Assembly (NCBI RefSeq): GCF_001664485.1
Contig: NZ_CP013630.1
Coordinates: 995,001-1,059,000, forward strand
Origin: Rhizobium sp. N324
GTDB taxonomy: Bacteria; Pseudomonadota; Alphaproteobacteria; Rhizobiales; Rhizobiaceae
Direction: 5' to 3'
Length of the DNA stretch: 64,000 nucleotides
Made by a program: the position numbers and the translations under genes. Positions 8,152 to 16,844 of the stretch are shown here, piece after piece. Under the pieces are notes generated by a model. The model was not told the DNA's origin and made no database searches. It saw nothing but the letters and a program-made list of their open reading frames with translations. Every line of letters starts with the position of its first letter. Positions within the stretch are counted from its first letter, which is position 1.

Positions 8152-9168
8152 TCAATTGACGCGCTCGATACAGAAGTCGATCACTTCCATCAGGGAGGAT
8201 TTCCATACCGTATCGGGAAGAGGCGCAAGCGCGTCCCTTGCGATCGTGCCGTAATGGATCGCCCGGCCGATCGTGTCGGCAAGCGTGCCGTATTTGGTGA
8301 TCAGCCCCAGCGCTTTTTCGAGGTTGGCGTCGGTGCTGTTGCCGGCTTCGATCGCATCGCGCCAGAAGGCGCGCTCGTCCTCGGTACCGCGGCGATAGGC
8401 GAGGATGACGGGCAGGGTGATCTTGCCTTCGCGGAAATCGTCGCCGACATTCTTGCCGAGATCGGCGGCCTTGCCGCCGTAGTCGAGCGCGTCGTCGACC
8501 AGCTGGAAGGCGAGCCCCAGATTCATGCCGTAGGATTTCAGCGCGTTGCGGCCGGATTTGCCGGCTTCGGCGACGATCGGCCCGACTTCCGCGGCGGCGG
8601 CAAACAGTGCCGCCGTCTTGGCGCGGATGACGGAGAGATAATCGTCCTCGGTCGTCTCCATGTTCTTGGCGACGGAAAGCTGCAGCACTTCGCCTTCGGC
8701 GATGATGCAGGCGGCGGAAGACAGGACGTCGAGCGCATCGAGCGAGCCGACATCGACCATCATGCGGAAAGCCTGTCCGAGCAGGAAGTCGCCGACCAGC
8801 ACGCTTGCCTGGTTGCCCCAGATCATCCGCGCCGTCGATTTGCCGCGGCGCAGGTCGCTTTCGTCGACGACGTCGTCATGCAGCAGCGTTGCGGTGTGCA
8901 TGAACTCGACCGAGGTGGCGAGCTTGATGTGGTTTTCGCCGCGATAGTCGAACAGCGAGGCGGCCGCCAGCGTCAGCATCGGCCGCAGCCGTTTGCCGCC
9001 TGAGGAGATCAGATGGTTCGCCACTTCGGGGATCATCTGCACGTCGGAGCCGGCCTTGGACAGAATGAGCTGGTTCACCCGCTCCATATCCGCCCTGGTG
9101 AGATCGACCAATGGCTTGATGGATGCCAGTTTGTTTTTGCTTTCTTCAAGCGGTATGACCACGCCCAA
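8152..9168 (-). CDS. ispB: Octaprenyl/polyprenyl diphosphate synthase
   Basis: A 338-residue trans-prenyltransferase that builds the long side chain of ubiquinone. Both aspartate-rich motifs are present: LLHDDVVDESDLRRGKST (first DDxxD) and FQLVDDALDYGG (second), plus GGKRLRPMLTLAAA. The start is best placed at TTG 9168 (MGVVIPLEESKNKL-type N-terminus, here LGVVIPLEESKNKL), with AGGAG 10 bases upstream. The same frame stays open to 10227 but runs antisense through two other genes, so that extension is rejected. It is divergent from the DUF2007 gene. UbiA, the next enzyme that uses this chain, is at 33.3 kb. Confidence 0.93.
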   Translation of the reverse strand: MGVVIPLEESKNKLASIKPLVDLTRADMERVNQLILSKAGSDVQMIPEVANHLISSGGKRLRPMLTLAAASLFDYRGENHIKLATSVEFMHTATLLHDDVVDESDLRRGKSTARMIWGNQASVLVGDFLLGQAFRMMVDVGSLDALDVLSSAACIIAEGEVLQLSVAKNMETTEDDYLSVIRAKTAALFAAAAEVGPIVAEAGKSGRNALKSYGMNLGLAFQLVDDALDYGGKAADLGKNVGDDFREGKITLPVILAYRRGTEDERAFWRDAIEAGNSTDANLEKALGLITKYGTLADTIGRAIHYGTIARDALAPLPDTVWKSSLMEVIDFCIERVN

Positions 9169-9276
9169 CGACCCGGACTCCTGTTCATTCTTTGCATCTG
9201 ACAATAGAAAGGGGCGATGGACGCGGCAAGGGGTGAATTGTCGCGCAGGGCGAAATTGGAAGGAAAACGACGGCAA

Positions 9277-9504
9277 ATGCATGAACTTATCCGCGCCAAC
9301 GACCCCGTTCTGCTGTCCTTTGCCGAGAGCTTGATGAAGGATGCCGGAATTCACTGCTTCATCGCCGATCAGGGCATGAGCGTGCTGGAAGGTTCGCTCG
9401 GCATGCTGCCGCGCCGCCTGCTGGTGGATGAGGAGATGGCCGATCAGGCCCGCCGCATCCTGATCGACGCCGGACTCGGCGGCGAATTGCGCGACAGGAC
9501 GTGA
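9277..9504 (+). CDS. DUF2007 domain protein
   Basis: A 75-residue protein matching the DUF2007 pattern (MHELIRANDPVLLSFAESLMKDAGIHCFIADQGMSVLEGSLG, split here only for description; then LPRRLLVDEEMADQAR). The family is described as putative signal-transducing with an alpha-beta ferredoxin-like fold, with unknown ligand. The open frame begins at 9217, but the ATG at 9277 has a good ribosome binding site (GGAAGGA) and matches family N-termini. The next gene starts 6 bases after its stop, so the two form an operon. Confidence 0.87.
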   Translation: MHELIRANDPVLLSFAESLMKDAGIHCFIADQGMSVLEGSLGMLPRRLLVDEEMADQARRILIDAGLGGELRDRT

Positions 9505-9510
9505 GCGGGG

Positions 9511-10308
9511 ATGACCGGCGAGCCTGGCCAAACCATCGATGCCTTTCATCGCGGCGCCTTCCACCTGGTGCAGCCGAAGGGCAGGGGCCATCGCGCCGGC
9601 ATGGATGCGATGCTGCTGGCCGCTCTCGTCGCCGATGATCGCGCCGTCAGGGTCGCCGATCTCGGCGCCGGTGCCGGTGCGGCCGGTCTGGCCGTCGCCT
9701 CGCGGCTTGCCGATGCTGAGGTGGTGCTGTTCGAGCGGTCGGCCGAAATGGCCGATTATGCCCGCCGCAGCATTCTCCTGCCGGAAAATGCCCATCTTGC
9801 CGCCCGCCTCAGTGTCGTCGAGGCCGATGTGACGCTGACCGCCAAGGCACGCAACGATGCCGGCCTCATCGATGAGAGTTTCCACCACGTCATCATGAAC
9901 CCGCCCTTCAACGACGCCGGCGACCGGCGCACGCCCGATGCGCTGAAGGCCGAGGCCCATGCGATGACTGACGGTCTGTTTGAAAGCTGGATCCGCACGG
10001 CGGGCGCGATCATGATCCCCGGCGGGCAATTGTCGCTGATCGCCAGACCCGAATCGATCGCCGAGATCGTTATTGCCTGCGGCCGGCGCTTCGGCGGCAT
10101 CGAAATCACCGCCATCCATCCGCGCCCCGGTGAAAGCGCCGTGCGTATCCTGGTGACGGGTATCAAGGGCTCGCGGGCGCGGCTGTCGATACGCGCGGCC
10201 CTCATCATGCATGAAGAGGGCAGCCACAAGTTCTCCCCTCTCGTCGATGATTTCAACAATGGCCGGGCGGCCTATGCCAGGCTTCGATTGTCAGCAGCTA
10301 GAGCATGA
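9511..10308 (+). CDS. TrmN6-like class I SAM methyltransferase
   Basis: A 265-residue Rossmann-fold methyltransferase. SAM-binding motif I is VADLGAGAGAAGLAVASRL (about residues 49-67), and the adenine-N6 methyltransferase signature is VIMNPPFND (about 128-136, the NPPF motif). The layout (GAFHLVQPKGRGHRAGMDAMLLAALV near the N-terminus) matches the tRNA1(Val) A37 N6-methyltransferase (TrmN6/YfiC) group. The stop codon is inside the palindromic repeat at 10299-10350, so the last two residues come from the element. Substrate is inferred from family membership only. Confidence 0.85.
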   Translation: MTGEPGQTIDAFHRGAFHLVQPKGRGHRAGMDAMLLAALVADDRAVRVADLGAGAGAAGLAVASRLADAEVVLFERSAEMADYARRSILLPENAHLAARLSVVEADVTLTAKARNDAGLIDESFHHVIMNPPFNDAGDRRTPDALKAEAHAMTDGLFESWIRTAGAIMIPGGQLSLIARPESIAEIVIACGRRFGGIEITAIHPRPGESAVRILVTGIKGSRARLSIRAALIMHEEGSHKFSPLVDDFNNGRAAYARLRLSAARA

Positions 10309-10350
10309 TGCCGAAAAGTGTGAGCGGTTTTCGGACGACATCATGCTCTA
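10299..10350. repeat. Palindromic repeat GAGCATGATGCCGAAAA...TTTTCGGACGACATCATGCTC
   Basis: Second copy of the element at 6084, nearly identical, with outer arms TAGAGCATGATG/CATCATGCTCTA (10299-10310 and 10339-10350). It contains the stop codon of the upstream methyltransferase gene (TGA 10306-10308). Confidence 0.85.
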
Positions 10351-10362
10351 ACTCTTTAATTG

Positions 10363-10412
10363 AGAACAGGATTCAGATTTTAGGCCGCCGGGCCTAAAAT
10401 CATCCTGTTCTA
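10363..10412. repeat. Hairpin element overlapping the mntH stop codon
   Basis: Long hairpin with outer arms AGAACAGGAT (10364-10373 region) and ATCCTGTTCT, inner arms ATTTTAGGCC and GGCCTAAAAT around GCCG. It lies between the convergent ends of the methyltransferase gene and mntH, includes the mntH TAG (10410-10412), and could act as a bidirectional terminator. The structure is symmetrical and repeat-like, and adjoins the element at 10299-10350. Confidence 0.7.
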
Positions 10413-11750
10413 GCCGGTGACGAAGTCGAAGAGCAGCTTGACGTTCAGCCCGGCAATGACGACCGCGATCAGATAGGCGATGCCGCTCAGCCAGCGGGGT
10501 GCCACGAGTTCGCCCATCTTGGCCTTGCTGGCGGTGAACATCACAAGCGGGAAGACGGCGAAGGAAAGCTGCAGGCTGAGCACCACCTGGGTGAGGATCA
10601 AAAGCTCGGCCGTGCCCTTGTCGCCATACCAGATGGTGACGATCGCCGCCGGCACGATGGCGATGGCGCGGGTGATCAGTCGGCGCATCCACGGCTTCAG
10701 CCGGATCTTCAGGAAGCCTTCCATGACGATCTGGCCGGCCAGCGTCGCCGTCACCGTCGAGTTGAGGCCGCAGCAGAGAAGCGCGATGCCGAACAGCGTC
10801 GGCGCGATGGCGAGACCGAGCAGCGGCGACAGCAGCGAATAGGCGTCGCCGAGTTCGACGACATCGGTCTTCCCGTGCGCATTGAAGGCGGCTGCCGCCA
10901 GGATCAGGATCGAGGCGTTGATCAGCAGCGCGAAGCAGAGTGCCACCGTCGAGTCGATCGTCGCATAGGTCAGCGCCTCCTTCTTTTCGGGAACGGTGTG
11001 GCCATAGGCCCGCGTCTGGACGATGCCGGAGTGAAGGTAGAGATTGTGCGGCATGACGGTCGCGCCGAGAATGCCGAGCGCCAGATAGAGCATCTCCGGA
11101 TTGGTGACGATCTCGGTCGTCGGGAAGAAGCCGGTGACGACGGCGCCCCATTGCGGGTCGGCAAGCAGGATCTGCACGCCGAAGCAGACGGCGATGACGC
11201 CGAGCAGCGCGATAATGAAGGCCTCGACCCAGCGGAAGCCGAGCTTCTGCAGGAAGAGAATGACGAAGACATCGAGCGCGGTGATCAACACACCGAGTTC
11301 GAGCGGGATGCCCATCAAGAGGTTGAGGCCGATCGCCGTTCCGATCACCTCGGCGATATCGGTGGCGATGATGGCGATTTCGGCAAAGGCCCAGAGCGGC
11401 ACCGAAACCCATTTCGGAAAGGCGTCGCGGCAGGCCTGCGCGAGGTCGCGGCCCGAGGCGATCGCCAGCCGGGCGCAGAGGGATTGCAGCACGATTGCCA
11501 TCAGGTTGGAAAGCAGCGCCACGGTGAGCAGCGCATAGCCGAATTTCGAGCCGCCGGCGAGCGAGGTCGCCCAATTGCCGGGGTCCATATAGCCGACGGC
11601 GACCATATAGCCCGGCCCGGCAAACGCAGCCGCCCGCCGCCATCTGGAGCTGTGACGTCCGGTTCCGACGGTGCGGTAGACGTCCGATAGCGACGCCTCG
11701 CCGCGTTCGTGCCGCCAGCCGCTTGTGGCATTCGGGTTCAGGGCGTCCAT
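10410..11750 (-). CDS. mntH: NRAMP-family manganese transporter
   Basis: A 446-residue inner-membrane proton-coupled Mn(II)/Fe(II) importer with about 11 transmembrane segments. Diagnostic motifs are [13 protein letters not shown] (DPGN in TM1, about residues 56-68) and [13 protein letters not shown] (MPH in TM6, about 234-246), the two unwound metal-binding loops. Length is typical. The upstream region carries a perfect GAATGA-N9-TCATTC dyad that could bind the Mn-responsive Fur-family regulator Mur, which controls Mn uptake in rhizobia. The 3' end overlaps a repeat hairpin. Confidence 0.95.
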   Translation of the reverse strand: MDALNPNATSGWRHERGEASLSDVYRTVGTGRHSSRWRRAAAFAGPGYMVAVGYMDPGNWATSLAGGSKFGYALLTVALLSNLMAIVLQSLCARLAIASGRDLAQACRDAFPKWVSVPLWAFAEIAIIATDIAEVIGTAIGLNLLMGIPLELGVLITALDVFVILFLQKLGFRWVEAFIIALLGVIAVCFGVQILLADPQWGAVVTGFFPTTEIVTNPEMLYLALGILGATVMPHNLYLHSGIVQTRAYGHTVPEKKEALTYATIDSTVALCFALLINASILILAAAAFNAHGKTDVVELGDAYSLLSPLLGLAIAPTLFGIALLCCGLNSTVTATLAGQIVMEGFLKIRLKPWMRRLITRAIAIVPAAIVTIWYGDKGTAELLILTQVVLSLQLSFAVFPLVMFTASKAKMGELVAPRWLSGIAYLIAVVIAGLNVKLLFDFVTG

Positions 11751-11792
11751 GCGATTTCCACCTGTTTATCTCAACTGCACTATGCCGGATTA

Positions 11793-11813
11793 GAATGATA
11801 ATGCAAGTCATTC
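11793..11813 (-). promoter_or_regulatory. Candidate Mur/Fur operator for mntH
   Basis: Perfect dyad GAATGA-TAATGCAAG-TCATTC (21 bases), 43 bases upstream of the mntH start. Its AT-rich, TGCAA-containing centre is reminiscent of Mn-responsive Mur or Fur boxes. No other inverted repeat of this quality is seen in the promoter region. Identification as a Mur site is inference. Confidence 0.5.
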
Positions 11814-11947
11814 GCAATAACAAAATCCATCCGATGTTTTAAGGCCTAATGTTTTCGAGAACGCGGCCATTGCGTTTGTCGTTCCAGCGCATACATGGAT
11901 GCCGATCGCGGATTGACGATCGGGAAGACCCGAAGCGAAGGATTGAA

Positions 11948-12808
11948 ATGGCCGGATTGTTGAGAAAGCTGCTGCCGAAACGGTTCCGCAAGGACGGCAT
12001 CACCATTCCGGTCGTCCGGCTGCAAGGGGCGATCGTCAGCGGCGGCGGCCCGTTTCGGCCGGCCCTCAATCTCGCCAATGTCGCCCCGGTTCTGGAAAAG
12101 GCCTTCGCCATGAAGGATGCGCCGGCCGTCGCCATCTCGATCAATTCACCGGGCGGCTCGCCCGTCCAGTCCCGGCTGATCTTCACCCGCATTCGCGAGC
12201 TCGCCCGCGAGAAGCAGAAGAAAGTGCTGGTCTTCGTCGAGGATGTGGCTGCCTCCGGCGGTTATATGATTGCGCTCGCCGGCGACGAGATCATTGCCGA
12301 CGCCACCTCGATCGTCGGCTCGATCGGCGTCGTCTCCGGCGGTTTCGGTTTTCCCGAACTCCTGAAGAAGATCGGTGTCGAGCGCCGCGTCTATACCGCC
12401 GGCGAAAACAAGGTGATCCTCGATCCGTTCCAGCCGGAAAAGGAAAAGGACATCGAATATCTGAAGAGCCTGCAGCTCGAAATCCATCAGGTCTTCATCT
12501 CGATGGTGCGCGAGCGCCGCGCCGGCAAGCTGAGGGACGATGCCGCGGTCTTCTCGGGCCTGTTCTGGAGCGGCACCCGCGGCCTCGAACTCGGCCTCGT
12601 CGACGGTCTCGGCGACATGCGCCAGGAGTTGAAGCGGCGCTATGGCCAGAAGACCAGGCTGGAGCTCGTCACCGCCGGCCGCGGCCTGTTCGGCCGCCGA
12701 ATTCCGGGTGTGTCGCCGGTTTCGTTCGAAGCGGCGGCATCCGGCCTTGCGACAGGGCTTGTCGAAGCGGCCGAAGAAAGAGCATTGTGGAGCCGTTTCG
12801 GGCTTTGA
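11948..12808 (+). CDS. S49-family signal peptide peptidase (SppA/SohB-like)
   Basis: A 286-residue serine peptidase of the S49 group, thought to degrade signal peptides or membrane protein fragments. INSPGGSPVQS (about residues 62-72) is the oxyanion region; VEDVAASGGYMIALAGDEI carries the catalytic Ser (ASGGY), and SIVGSIGVVSGGF follows. The catalytic Lys region is likely in RRVYTAGENKVILDPF. No N-terminal membrane helix is obvious, unlike E. coli SohB. I start at ATG 11948 with GAAGG upstream; the frame is open from 11849, but those 33 residues look non-family. The small gene at 12827 follows 18 bases on. Confidence 0.9.
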   Translation: MAGLLRKLLPKRFRKDGITIPVVRLQGAIVSGGGPFRPALNLANVAPVLEKAFAMKDAPAVAISINSPGGSPVQSRLIFTRIRELAREKQKKVLVFVEDVAASGGYMIALAGDEIIADATSIVGSIGVVSGGFGFPELLKKIGVERRVYTAGENKVILDPFQPEKEKDIEYLKSLQLEIHQVFISMVRERRAGKLRDDAAVFSGLFWSGTRGLELGLVDGLGDMRQELKRRYGQKTRLELVTAGRGLFGRRIPGVSPVSFEAAASGLATGLVEAAEERALWSRFGL

Positions 12809-12826
12809 GGAAGGCGGAAGAGGGAC

Positions 12827-13018
12827 ATGGCGCAGCTTATCACCATCCTGGTGCTGGTCTTCTCGGCCTGGTGGCTCTACCGCCGCTTCGTCTCCGATGC
12901 CCGCAAGCTCGCCGAAAAATCCCGCCGCGCCGAAAAGGAACGCCAGACCGGCGCGATCGGTACGCTGGTCAAGGATCCCGTGACCGGGGAATACCGGTTG
13001 AAGCGGGATGACGAATAA
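12827..13018 (+). CDS. Small conserved membrane protein (63 aa)
   Basis: A 63-residue protein with one N-terminal transmembrane helix (LITILVLVFSAWWLYRRFV) followed by a strongly basic, helical tail (ARKLAEKSRRAEKERQ) and a conserved-looking end (GTLVKDPVTGEYRLKRDDE). It sits 18 bases after the S49 peptidase gene on the same strand, suggesting a two-gene unit. The DPVTGEYRL motif is common in small Rhizobiales proteins. The function is unknown; a membrane-peptidase cofactor would be speculation. Confidence 0.8.
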   Translation: MAQLITILVLVFSAWWLYRRFVSDARKLAEKSRRAEKERQTGAIGTLVKDPVTGEYRLKRDDE

Positions 13019-13061
13019 AATTAAGGGCGTGGCCACGGCTCTGCCCCATCCGCATCCCAGA

Positions 13062-13199
13062 CCCCTCCCCAACCCCTCCCCACAAGGGGAGGGGCTTAAC
13101 TTGCCGCACCCGCGTTTCAGATATTCGACGTTTCGGGAGGAGCGAGGGGGGCGCTCCGGGTTAGTCCCTCCCCCTTGTGGGGAGGGGTTGGGGAGGGGT
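13062..13199. repeat. RIME-like element, type 1 copy C
   Basis: Complete copy. Left arm 13062-13094 (outer CCCCTCCCCAA, then CCCCTCCCCACAAGGGGAGG) followed by CTTAACTTGCCGCA; right arm 13165-13199 (TCCCTCCCCCTTGTGGGGAG plus GGGTTGGGGAGGGG), with about 70 bases between. Flanks AGACCCC and GGGGTCTT are inverted, so the terminal inverted repeat is about 35 bases. It lies between the 63-residue membrane protein gene and glyQ. Confidence 0.85.
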
Positions 13200-13292
13200 C
13201 TTAGATCTTGCGATCGCCGCAAAACCCTTGACCCCCGCCGCCCTCCATGGCACCTGTCGCGCCGATAATCCCCATGCAATCGGTGCCGTTTC

Positions 13293-14249
13293 ATGTCAGC
13301 CATCCCAGACCATATGAACCCGAAGCGCTCGTTCCAGGCGCTGATCCTGACCCTGCATAGTTACTGGGCGGACAAGGGTTGCGCGGTGCTGCAGCCCTAC
13401 GACATGGAGGTCGGTGCCGGCACCTTCCACCCGGCCACCACGCTGCGCGCCCTCGGGCCGAAGCCGTGGAAGGCCGCCTATGTGCAGCCGTCGCGGCGCC
13501 CGTCCGACGGCCGCTATGGCGAAAACCCGAACCGGCTGCAGCATTATTATCAGTACCAGGTCATCCTGAAGCCGAACCCGCCGAACCTGCAGGAGCTTTA
13601 TCTCGGCTCGCTCGCGGCAATCGGCCTCGACCCGCTGCTGCACGACATCCGTTTCGTCGAGGACGACTGGGAAAGCCCGACGCTCGGCGCCTGGGGCCTT
13701 GGCTGGGAATGCTGGTGCGACGGCATGGAAGTCTCGCAGTTCACCTATTTTCAGCAGGTCTGCGGCATCGAATGCGCGCCGGTCGCCGGCGAACTGACCT
13801 ACGGTCTCGAGCGTCTTGCCATGTATGTCCAGGGCGTCGACAATGTCTACGACCTGAACTTCAACGGCCGCGAGGGCGACGAGAAGATCAGCTATGGCGA
13901 CGTCTTCCTGCAGGCCGAGCAGGAATATTCGCGCCACAATTTCGAATTCGCCAATACCGAGATGCTGCATCGCCACTTCGTGGATGCCGAGAAGGAATGC
14001 CGGGCGCTGCTCGATGCCGGCGCTCCCGGCGACAACGCCAACCAGCGCCTGCACAAATGTGTTTTCCCGGCCTATGACCAGTGCATCAAGGCCAGCCACG
14101 TCTTTAACCTGCTCGATGCCCGCGGCGTCATCTCGGTCACCGAGCGGCAGAGCTATATCCTGCGCGTGCGCACCCTCGCCAAGGCCTGCGGCGAAGCCTT
14201 CCTGCTCACCGACGCCGGCGGCGCCAATCTGTCGAAAGAGGCGGCGTGA
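13293..14249 (+). CDS. glyQ: Glycyl-tRNA synthetase alpha subunit
   Basis: A 318-residue class II aminoacyl-tRNA synthetase subunit that forms glycyl-adenylate. Family hallmarks: [32 protein letters not shown] (motif 1 area), [28 protein letters not shown] (motif 2 region), [22 protein letters not shown], and [13 protein letters not shown] (motif 3). The C-terminus reads [14 protein letters not shown]. The stop overlaps the start of the following kinase gene (GTGA). The partner glyS lies 11 kb away on the opposite strand rather than immediately downstream. A second, decayed copy of this gene's last 47 bases lies at 14810-14856. Confidence 0.97.
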   Translation: MSAIPDHMNPKRSFQALILTLHSYWADKGCAVLQPYDMEVGAGTFHPATTLRALGPKPWKAAYVQPSRRPSDGRYGENPNRLQHYYQYQVILKPNPPNLQELYLGSLAAIGLDPLLHDIRFVEDDWESPTLGAWGLGWECWCDGMEVSQFTYFQQVCGIECAPVAGELTYGLERLAMYVQGVDNVYDLNFNGREGDEKISYGDVFLQAEQEYSRHNFEFANTEMLHRHFVDAEKECRALLDAGAPGDNANQRLHKCVFPAYDQCIKASHVFNLLDARGVISVTERQSYILRVRTLAKACGEAFLLTDAGGANLSKEAA

Positions 14250-14797
14250 CGCAAAAGCCTGCCAGCCGTATCGTCCATATCAACGGCTGGCCAGGCACCG
14301 GGAAGCTGACTGTCGGCCGCTTGCTGGCGAAAAGCCTCGGCGCCCGCCTTGTCGACAATCACATGCTGCTCAATCCGGCCGAAGCGCTTTTCGGCCGCAG
14401 CAACCCTCTGCATGCATCGCTGCGTGAGCAGGTTCGGCGAGCGGTTTTCGACCATGCCGCGCGCGCCGATCCGGCCGAAAGCTTCGTCTTTACCGATGCT
14501 CTTGCGGATGACGAGCATGATCGTGCGATGTTCTCCTGGTATCCCGATCTGGCGGCCGCCAGAGGCGCGGATCTGGTCGCGGTTCTCCTTGATTGCGCGC
14601 CGGAGGAGAATGCCAGGCGTCTCGTTTCGCCGGGCCGATCGGAGGCGCTCAAGCTGACGGATCCGGCGAGGCTGCAACAGCTCCGGGCTACCTATAAACT
14701 GTTGCGCGGACTGGCTGAACACACCGTCGAAATTGATACGACGAAGCTCTCGCCGGAAGAGACAGCGGCCCGGATTCTCGCGCAGATCGGTGTTTGA
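14246..14797 (+). CDS. P-loop kinase-like protein inserted after glyQ
   Basis: A 183-residue P-loop NTPase. The Walker A loop is [16 protein letters not shown] (residues 12-27), with Leu instead of the usual Ser/Thr after the Lys, a variant I recall from a group of small shikimate-kinase-like proteins. EDD-like acidic segments follow ([13 protein letters not shown]). The substrate is unknown. It starts with GTG overlapping the glyQ stop, and a degenerate copy of the glyQ 3' end lies 13 bases after its stop. This pattern suggests the gene arrived together with a second glyQ end, or displaced the original. Confidence 0.75.
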   Translation: MTQKPASRIVHINGWPGTGKLTVGRLLAKSLGARLVDNHMLLNPAEALFGRSNPLHASLREQVRRAVFDHAARADPAESFVFTDALADDEHDRAMFSWYPDLAAARGADLVAVLLDCAPEENARRLVSPGRSEALKLTDPARLQQLRATYKLLRGLAEHTVEIDTTKLSPEETAARILAQIGV

Positions 14798-14809
14798 CGA
14801 CAGCCGGGA

Positions 14810-14856
14810 TGCTCACCGACGCCGGCCGCGTCAGTTTCTCGAAAGAGTCGGCGTAA
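14810..14856 (+). pseudogene. Decayed duplicate of the glyQ 3' end
   Basis: 47 bases aligned without gaps to glyQ 14203-14249 at 40 of 47 positions; the first 16 are identical (TGCTCACCGACGCCGG). Read in the glyQ frame it encodes LTDAGRVSFSKESA then a stop, against [14 protein letters not shown] then a stop. It carries no start. The two copies flank the kinase gene as direct repeats. Confidence 0.8.
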
Positions 14857-14962
14857 AAGCACCTCGAAAAAATCACCGCTTCCGCGACTGCGCTTCTTTT
14901 ACGCGAACCGCTCGACTACTATCTTATCGCTGTTTCGATCAGGTATAGATTCGGTCTGTCTT

Positions 14963-16765
14963 TTGAAGAGCGGTATTCTTTATTTTAAAATCGCGTTTGA
15001 AAACTGCGCAGCCCGTGTGCCGCGGCTGTTATCATGGCTGACACCATGCGCAGTTCTTGTCCTGCTGACCTCGTGCAGCGATTTTGACAATGAGTTCGCC
15101 GTCCAGTCGGCAAACACCACGATCGAAGTCTCCACCGACGGCACCGCCTTCGTGTCCGAAAGTTTCGACATCCTGGTCAAGAGGGCGGCAAATTACGGCG
15201 GCGTTTACGTTGACATCCCTCAACGTTTCACCGATGCGTCAGGTGGTGCTCACTGGCGAGATTTCAAACTGGCCGCAGCCCGGCGTGACGGACAAGACGA
15301 ATACTATTCCCGGGAAAATAATGTGCCGGGCCACTCGATTTATATCGGAGCGGAGCACTGCAAAAGTTGCTCTGCAGATCTGCCCACCGGCCTTACAAAG
15401 ATCCAGATCGCTTATTGGCTCGGACGCCTCGTTCGTCAGGAAGGCGACCGCGAGATTCTCTTCCTGCCGGCCTATATGGGCCGCGTGCACGGCCAGGGAG
15501 CGAAAAAAACGCTTACCTTGAGGCTGCCGCCGGGCGGAACGTTACGGCCCGCGCAACAGAATCGGGCGGTGGCCTATGACATCATGCGGAGCGCATCGAA
15601 TGAGCTCTTGGTGTCTATCCCAGCAGGTAAAGAGGTTCGAGTCCTGCCGGATATCGAGATCGAATATCCAGCAGGGACCTTTGTGATCGTCACGAGCGGC
15701 AGGCGGGTGCAGTGGTGGCTCACCGATCACTTTCTCCCATTCCTGAGCATTCTTGGACTGCTCATCGCCGGTTGGTTTGTCCTCATTCGATGGTGGGGCT
15801 GGCGATTGCCTGCATCTTCAATTGCTGCCGACAGCAAGGAGACGGAGAGCATATCGCCTGCTTTAGCTGCCTATGTGTTTTGGAACTGGAAGCCGGGTGC
15901 TGCAAAGGCAGCCTTCATGGCGTCTGTCTGTCATCTCGCAATGAAAAGAATGCTTCGCATTTCCAGCCTTGGTGAGAATGCTGAAGCGACGGATTTGTCT
16001 GCAAGGCAAGTGCGCAAGAAGGGCAAAGTGGCGCGCGCCAGATGGTATGGTCTTCCGGCTGTGACGCGTTCGGTATTTGGTCGAATTGAAGGAGAGCGTC
16101 CAGTCGATGGTCGGCGCAAGGTCGCATATGCCCTGTATGGTTTCGAACGTGACCTGCACCGGACAGTCGCCGAGGAATATCGGAAAGTCAGAGGTGGCGT
16201 AGATCGAGCAGTGCTGACCACTTCGGCGGTTGTTCTGGCTCTTTGCGGCGCCGTCGCCTATTTTTCGGGCCTATTTATCTATTCCACCGCCATCTGCGGG
16301 ATATTGTTCATTCTTTTTTCAGTTGCGGCAATGCTCCGCCATCCAGAGCGGTTTCCCGTGGCCACCGGCACCTCCGAGCAGTTCAAGCAGGCGATCAGTT
16401 TGTTTGTGACGCTTCCGGCGATGGCGATTGTTGCACTTGTCTATATCGGCACGACTGAGGTGATCAGCGAGCAGTGGCCATATCTGGTAGCGATCTTGCT
16501 GCACATTGCCGGCATTATCGCCGTCTTGGCGATGCTGCGCATGCCAACGTCGAAGCAGCGGCAGATCCGCAATAAAATCCTCGATTTGGATCGTTATTTT
16601 CGCGGCGAGATAAACGGCCCGGCAATGTCGGTCGAATGCTACGAGCACCATTTGCCATTCGCCATTGCACTTGATCTGGAACAACGCTGGACGGAACGAT
16701 TCAACCTTTGGCGAGAAAGCGAAAAGATAGATGCCTATGCTCCGGATTGGCGGAGCAGTTCTTAG
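14963..16765 (+). CDS. DUF2207 membrane protein, divergent paralogue
   Basis: A 600-residue protein with the DUF2207 architecture: an N-terminal hydrophobic segment ending in VLLTSCSDFD (lipobox-like, Cys near residue 38), an extracytoplasmic beta-rich domain with TIEVSTDGTAFVSESFDILVKR, a transmembrane helix at about 258-275 (FLPFLSILGLLIAGWFVLI), a cytoplasmic domain, two further membrane segments around 418-452, two more at about 475-528, and YAPDW near the C-terminus. It is homologous to the protein at 18782-20716 but shorter, without the glycine-rich tail, and its coding is visibly more A/T-rich than its neighbours, which suggests transfer. Start ATG 14963 has only a weak ribosome binding site. 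Confidence 0.8.
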   Translation: MKSGILYFKIAFENCAARVPRLLSWLTPCAVLVLLTSCSDFDNEFAVQSANTTIEVSTDGTAFVSESFDILVKRAANYGGVYVDIPQRFTDASGGAHWRDFKLAAARRDGQDEYYSRENNVPGHSIYIGAEHCKSCSADLPTGLTKIQIAYWLGRLVRQEGDREILFLPAYMGRVHGQGAKKTLTLRLPPGGTLRPAQQNRAVAYDIMRSASNELLVSIPAGKEVRVLPDIEIEYPAGTFVIVTSGRRVQWWLTDHFLPFLSILGLLIAGWFVLIRWWGWRLPASSIAADSKETESISPALAAYVFWNWKPGAAKAAFMASVCHLAMKRMLRISSLGENAEATDLSARQVRKKGKVARARWYGLPAVTRSVFGRIEGERPVDGRRKVAYALYGFERDLHRTVAEEYRKVRGGVDRAVLTTSAVVLALCGAVAYFSGLFIYSTAICGILFILFSVAAMLRHPERFPVATGTSEQFKQAISLFVTLPAMAIVALVYIGTTEVISEQWPYLVAILLHIAGIIAVLAMLRMPTSKQRQIRNKILDLDRYFRGEINGPAMSVECYEHHLPFAIALDLEQRWTERFNLWRESEKIDAYAPDWRSSS

Positions 16766-16844
16766 AGCGGCGGTGAAAACGCCAAGATGACTTTCCCATG
16801 CCGAATCACTAACCTGCGTTCATCAAATCGGGGAGCCCGCCTGC

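Noticed and set aside
8152..10227. A 691-codon open frame including the polyprenyl synthase
   Set aside because: Everything upstream of TTG 9168 is antisense to the DUF2007 and methyltransferase genes; the start at TTG 9168 has a ribosome binding site and matches the family.
14246..14797. Leu instead of Ser/Thr in the Walker A of the kinase-like protein, suggesting inactivity
   Set aside because: GKLT is a recalled variant in this group of small P-loop proteins, so it is not proof of loss of function.
15633..15643. GGTTCGAGTCC, a tRNA T-loop-like sequence
   Set aside because: It is inside the DUF2207 gene and the surrounding bases do not fold as a cloverleaf.
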